Assembly (NCBI GenBank): GCA_001626765.1
Contig: LUOO01000053.1
Span: 1-57,211 of the forward strand
DNA: 57,211 bases
From: Maritimibacter sp. REDSEA-S28_B5
GTDB taxonomy: Bacteria > Pseudomonadota > Alphaproteobacteria > Rhodobacterales > Rhodobacteraceae
Direction: 5' to 3'
Part shown: positions 53,691 through 57,211 of the stretch, piece by piece
Layout: each line of letters begins with the position of its first letter
Numbering within the stretch: the first letter of the stretch is position 1
Notes under the pieces: generated by a model
What the model was told of the DNA's origin: nothing
The model's input: only the letters and a program-made list of their open reading frames with translations
Databases searched by the model: none
Made by a program: the position numbers and the translations under genes

Positions 53691-54542
53691 TCAGAAGCAG
53701 CCGAGCGTCTGGCGTTCTATCTGGGCCTGATTGGCTGCGGCCGAGCCGGGGAAGCGGTTTCCCACCTCACCCAGCGTCGCGCAGGCCTCGTTCACCTGCC
53801 CAAGCTGGCCAAGGGATGCACCCAGTTTCACCAGCGCATCGCCCGCGTTGCTGCCCGAAGGCGCGGCAGAGAAGGACGCGAGGTAGGCACGCGCCGCCTC
53901 TGCCGTCATGCCCTGCGCCGCAAGCGCCTCGCCACGCATGTAATGGGCCTGACCGGTGAGAGGCGTGCCGGGATAGGTCTCGATGAGCTGTGCGAACTTT
54001 TCGGACGCACCGGGGAAATTGCCCGCGTCCATGTCCGCGACCGCCGCGTCGAAATCGGCCTTCTCGCCGATGGCAAGCTCCGCGCCACCCGAAGCCGTCG
54101 CCGCCGGATCCGCTGCCGCCGCAGGCGGGGTGAGCGCACCGGCGGGCACATTCGCCGCCGTCTCGCCGCCCAGAGGCTTGGACATGCCTTCGTTCATGAT
54201 GTCGCAGTCGGGTTCCAGTTCGCAAAGCCGAAAGGACAGGTCGCCCACCCGGTTCGCCCCGTCCGTGGCGACCGAGTTGATCCGGAACTCCAGCTCTTCG
54301 GTCTTGGCGGTGAGCCGGGTCATCGCCGCCTCGATCGCGTTGACCCGGTCGAGCGTCCCGCCTGCCACGTTGATGGACGGGGCGCCGGTCGTGTTCAGCT
54401 CGGACTTCAGCCGCTGCAACTCCACCGACAGCACGCTCAACTCCTGCCGCACGTCCGCCAGCGTTTGCGCGCTGTCCTGCGCGACAGACGATCCGACTAG
54501 TCCCACGGCGAAGACCGCGCCCAAAGCGATGGATTTCAGCAT
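53691..54542 (-). CDS. cpoB: Tol-Pal system protein CpoB (YbgF)
   Basis: CpoB coordinates PBP1B with the Tol-Pal system in the periplasm. The 283-residue protein has a signal peptide (MLKSIALGAVFAVGLVGSSVAQ), an N-terminal coiled-coil (VRQELSVLSVELQRLKSELN, VNAIEAAMTRLTAKTEELEFRI) and a C-terminal TPR region (PGASEKFAQLIETYPGTPLTGQAHYMRGEALAAQGMTAEAARAYLASFSAAPSGSNAGDALVKLGASLGQLGQ). It sits after pal and before tilS, in the expected place. Confidence 0.95.
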   Translation of the reverse strand: MLKSIALGAVFAVGLVGSSVAQDSAQTLADVRQELSVLSVELQRLKSELNTTGAPSINVAGGTLDRVNAIEAAMTRLTAKTEELEFRINSVATDGANRVGDLSFRLCELEPDCDIMNEGMSKPLGGETAANVPAGALTPPAAAADPAATASGGAELAIGEKADFDAAVADMDAGNFPGASEKFAQLIETYPGTPLTGQAHYMRGEALAAQGMTAEAARAYLASFSAAPSGSNAGDALVKLGASLGQLGQVNEACATLGEVGNRFPGSAAANQAQIERQTLGCF

Positions 54543-54606
54543 GACCTTACCCCAGAGATTACGATGTGGCGCTTGCGAATTGACGGTAGATTAGCGCGGC
54601 GTTGCC

Positions 54607-55107
54607 TCAGCTGCCAGCCGCCGAGGTCAACACCGTTACCGCGCGGCGGTTCTGGGCGTAGCAGCTTTCCTCGGAACAGACTGCGAGCGGGCGTTCCTTG
54701 CCATAGCTCACCGTTTTCAGACGATTGGGCGCAACGCCGCGTTCGATGAGGAACGACTGCACGGCGCTGGCGCGACGGGCACCCAGCGCCACGTTGTATT
54801 CCCGCGTGCCCTGCTCGTCCGCGTGGCCTTCCACGATGGCCGAGTAGGCGGGGTTGTTGGACAGCCACGTGGCCTGCTGCGTCAGAACCGACTGGGCCTC
54901 CGCGCTCAGGGTCGACTGGTCAACCGCAAAGAGCACCCGGTCCCCGATGGTCTGGTTGAAATAGGCCGGCGAGCTCGGATCATTCGCGCTGCCCGGCTGG
55001 ATCGTGCCCGCACCGGCGGTCCCGTCCTGCCCGTTGAAGCGGTTCTTGGAACAGGCTGTGAGCGCGAGCGCGCTGACCAGCATGACGGCAATGGTGATCT
55101 TTTTCAT
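54607..55107 (-). CDS. pal: Peptidoglycan-associated lipoprotein Pal
   Basis: Pal anchors the outer membrane to peptidoglycan and interacts with TolB. The 166-residue protein starts with a lipoprotein signal MKKITIAVMLVSALALTAC (Cys19) and ends in an OmpA-type peptidoglycan-binding domain (FAVDQSTLSAEAQSVLTQQATWL, VEGHADEQGTREYNVALGARRASAVQSFLIERGV). A start codon 13 residues upstream is possible, but the signal peptide places the start here. Confidence 0.97.
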   Translation of the reverse strand: MKKITIAVMLVSALALTACSKNRFNGQDGTAGAGTIQPGSANDPSSPAYFNQTIGDRVLFAVDQSTLSAEAQSVLTQQATWLSNNPAYSAIVEGHADEQGTREYNVALGARRASAVQSFLIERGVAPNRLKTVSYGKERPLAVCSEESCYAQNRRAVTVLTSAAGS

Positions 55108-55210
55108 GATGACTGTCCTGTTTGTTCTTGTTCTGCCCGACACCAACCTATCACAGGGCGATGCCGGGACGAAATCCTAACGTATGGCCCGCGCGGCGCG
55201 GCGCCTGCCC

Positions 55211-56485
55211 TCAGTTCTGCAGCGGTCCCCAGCTCGGGTCGGACGCGCTGTCAGGCGTCGGGACCCGGCGCAGGTTGCGCCCCGAGATATCCACGGAATA
55301 AAGCCCCGCGGCCCCGTCCGACCCCTGGCTTTCCCGCGTGAACATGATCACCCGGCCATTGGGCGCCCATGTCGGGCCTTCATCAAGGAACGATGCCGTG
55401 AGCAGCCGTTCTTCGCTGCCGTCGGTGCGCATCACGCCGATGTGGAACCGGCCCTCGTTCTGCTTGGTGAAGGCGATAAGGTCCCCGCGCGGCGACCAAA
55501 CGGGGGTGCCGTAGCGACCGGGGCCAAAGCTGATCCGCTGCGGCTCGCCGCCGCCCGCGCCCATGATGTAAAGCTGCTGGCTGCCCGAGCGATCGCTCTC
55601 GAACACGATCTGCGTGCCATCTGGCGAAAAGCTCGGCGCGGTTTCGATCGCCGGGCTGTTGGTGAGCTGCTGGAGCCCGCCGCCCTGCAGGTCCATCCGG
55701 TAGATGTCCGAGTTCCCGCCCTGTTCGAGCGAAAAGATCAGACCCTGACCATCTGGGGTGAAGCGCGGCGAGAAGGCCATGTTGCCCCCACCTGTGCCCA
55801 GCGCGCGGCGCTCTGCGGTGCCCACGTCCATGACATAGATCTGCGGCTGCCCGGTTTCATAGCTCGTGTAGAGGAGCCGGTCGCCCGACCCCGAGAAGCG
55901 CGGCGCGAGGACGAGCGACTGGCTGTCGGTCAGATAGGTGACGTTGGCCCCATCGTAATCCATGACGGCGAGCCGCTTGCTGCGTGCGTTCTTGGGTCCG
56001 GTCTCGGACACGAAGACCACGCGGCTGTCGAAATAGCCGGTCTCGCCCGTAATGCGCGAATAGACCGTATCGGCCACCTTGTGCGCGATCCGGCGGATGC
56101 CCGCCGTGGTGCCGACGATCTGGATCCCCTGCCCCAGTTCCGCCCCCGAGAACACGTCATAGACCCGGAATTTGACCGTGATCTGCCCGCCGCTTTCGGT
56201 CACCGCGCCCGTGATCAGCGCCTGCGCGTTGACCGCCTTCCAGTCGGGATAGGCAACAGGGGCGGAGAAATTCGTGACGCTCGAGATGAACGAGGTCGAG
56301 GGGATTTCCCGAAACAGGCCCGTGCCGGACAAGTCGGCGGCGATGACCCGGCTGATCTCGTCGGCGATGGCGCCCGCCGTGCCGCTTTCATCCTGAAAGG
56401 TCGGGATGGCAAAGGGCAAGGGCTCGATCACGCCCTCGGTGATCTCGATCCGCAACGGACCGTCCTGCTGCACAAGCGCAATCAC
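55211..56485 (-). CDS. tolB: TolB beta-propeller, apparently without a signal peptide
   Basis: The mature protein is complete, with [20 protein letters not shown] at residue 9 on, the N-terminal alpha/beta domain, six propeller repeats (such as [47 protein letters not shown] and [20 protein letters not shown]) and the usual end. TolB is a periplasmic protein and must be exported, yet the frame gives only MIALVQQD before the mature part, from GTG with GAGAGG upstream. The 37 codons upstream to the next stop contain no ATG and no hydrophobic stretch. A lesion or misassembly at the tolA-tolB junction is suspected. Confidence 0.92.
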   Translation of the reverse strand: MIALVQQDGPLRIEITEGVIEPLPFAIPTFQDESGTAGAIADEISRVIAADLSGTGLFREIPSTSFISSVTNFSAPVAYPDWKAVNAQALITGAVTESGGQITVKFRVYDVFSGAELGQGIQIVGTTAGIRRIAHKVADTVYSRITGETGYFDSRVVFVSETGPKNARSKRLAVMDYDGANVTYLTDSQSLVLAPRFSGSGDRLLYTSYETGQPQIYVMDVGTAERRALGTGGGNMAFSPRFTPDGQGLIFSLEQGGNSDIYRMDLQGGGLQQLTNSPAIETAPSFSPDGTQIVFESDRSGSQQLYIMGAGGGEPQRISFGPGRYGTPVWSPRGDLIAFTKQNEGRFHIGVMRTDGSEERLLTASFLDEGPTWAPNGRVIMFTRESQGSDGAAGLYSVDISGRNLRRVPTPDSASDPSWGPLQN

Positions 56486-56624
56486 GGCCCTCTCGTTCCA
56501 TATCGTTCTCGGCGAACCGCCGCTCAGTCGTGACGCTACAGCGCCCGGTCGTCAGGTCAACGCACATCTCGGCCATCTCCGGCGCGTTCCCGCCCCACTC
56601 AGGATCGGACATCGCGCATCGCAT
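56388..56624 (-). CDS. 78-residue frame bridging tolA and tolB
   Basis: The frame starts on the ATG that overlaps the tolA stop (TGATG) and runs through [20 protein letters not shown] and [25 protein letters not shown]. It ends inside tolB in another frame. I do not recognise it and there is no hydrophobic segment. Its first 45 codons fill the space where the TolB signal peptide should be encoded, and its last 33 overlap tolB. It may be the remnant of a small gene, foreign sequence, or a meaningless frame left by a deletion. Confidence 0.3.
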   Translation of the reverse strand: MRCAMSDPEWGGNAPEMAEMCVDLTTGRCSVTTERRFAENDMEREGRDCACAAGRSVADRDHRGRDRALALCHPDLSG

Positions 56625-57211
56625 CAGCGCATCCTCATCTGTTCGGGGTTGAACGTCATTTCGATCTGCTGCCACTGGCCGTACTTCTCGGCCGGCAGGT
56701 CAAAGCCATTCGCGCCGCAGCGGATGACCGCGCGCCGCGCGGCCTCAAACGCCGCGTTGGTTGCCGCATCGTTCGGGCCGTTCGAGGACACGAGCCGGAT
56801 GCCGGCGGGCCGACCGTTCTGCTCCATCTCGACCATGACCACCACCGTCGTCTTCATCGCATCGGTCGAGGACGAGCCGAGGTTCCAGCACTGGCTCACC
56901 GCGACCCGCAGCCCCTCGCGTTCGCCCGAAGTGAGCGGCGGACCCACCGGCGCGGGCGTGTCGCTCGCCCCCTCGTTCGTAGCCGTTTCGGTCGGCGTGT
57001 CGAGCGCGTCGTTCACCGCGTCGTTGACCGCGTCAGCCAGTGGATCGCGCGCGGGTTCCGCGGGCGTCTCAGGCTCCGCCTCGGGCGTCTCGGCCACCTG
57101 GCTCGGCGGCACCAGCGGGCGCGGCTGCGGACGGATCGAAGTGCTCGGCGCGGCAGAGGCAGGTTCCTCAGCCTCGGTCACGATCTCGGTGGTCGAGGCC
57201 TCGGGCTGCGC
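56624..57211 (-). CDS. tolA: TolA, C-terminal part (5' end outside window)
   Basis: The frame continues to the window edge. About 195 residues are visible. A long Glu/Ala/Pro-rich segment (PRPLVPPSQVAETPEAEPETP) precedes repeats of DAVNDAV and the C-terminal TolA domain: LRVAVSQCWNLGSSS, VVVMVEMEQNGRPAGIRLVSSNGP, AAFEAARRAVIRCGANGFDLPAEKYGQW. Two Cys form the conserved disulfide of the domain. TolA links the inner-membrane TolQR motor to TolB/Pal. Confidence 0.93.
   Translation of the reverse strand, partial: AQPEASTTEIVTEAEEPASAAPSTSIRPQPRPLVPPSQVAETPEAEPETPAEPARDPLADAVNDAVNDALDTPTETATNEGASDTPAPVGPPLTSGEREGLRVAVSQCWNLGSSSTDAMKTTVVVMVEMEQNGRPAGIRLVSSNGPNDAATNAAFEAARRAVIRCGANGFDLPAEKYGQWQQIEMTFNPEQMRMR

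Overview
The window is GC-rich and gene-dense and reads as chromosome of a Rhodobacteraceae (Roseobacter-group) alphaproteobacterium. Markers for this are CarD, the RpoH next to rluD, a LexA box of the GTTC-N7-GTTC type, a tRNA-His without an encoded G-1, small DUF6476, DUF6324-like and DUF4389-like proteins, MmcB, the RibB-RibX form of DHBP synthase, and TadE/TadG proteins. I see no insertion sequence, prophage, CRISPR array or rRNA.

Layout. 1-5.4 kb: end of an unknown protein, a PAS sensor, a Kef-type antiporter and the divergent cobT/cobS pair. 5.5-12 kb: carD, fdxA, an S4 RNA-binding protein and a SUV3-like helicase on the minus strand, then a TPR protein, an SCP2 protein and an alpha/beta hydrolase. 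12-16 kb: a broken pirin gene and three Tad/Flp pilus pseudopilin-like or VWA proteins. 16-21 kb: PepF, a DksA-type zinc-finger protein, a membrane dipeptidase, a DUF4389-like protein and an oxidoreductase. 21-25.9 kb: rpoH, rluD, DUF6476, tRNA-His, a shortened DUF6324-like gene, SOS-controlled mmcB, a candidate structured RNA, a nitroreductase and a small membrane protein. 26-38.7 kb: the riboflavin cluster (nusB, ribH, ribBX, ribE, ribD, nrdR), with capsule genes (KpsS-, Wza- and KpsC-like) and pabB set inside it. 38.8-46 kb: yjbQ, an HxlR/QorB redox pair, rpoD-dnaG and a TetR regulator. 46-49.6 kb: C1-folate genes (fhs, folD) and a MOSC protein. 49.7-57.2 kb: ftsH-tilS and the Tol-Pal genes (cpoB, pal, tolB, tolA).

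The strongest anomalies are at gene boundaries. FtsH is fused in frame to a trans-aconitate-methyltransferase-like protein. TolB has no signal peptide and follows an unexplained 78-residue frame. The C-terminus of Fhs is unlike its family and abuts a lipoprotein-like frame without a signal sequence. Pirin carries an in-frame amber codon. The DUF6324-like protein seems to lack its middle. These may be real lesions or assembly errors, and read-level evidence would decide.

Two non-coding signals also stand out: a modular GC-rich hairpin element present four times at gene ends, and a 6S-like fold between mmcB and the nitroreductase gene. I did not identify a clearly new multi-gene system.
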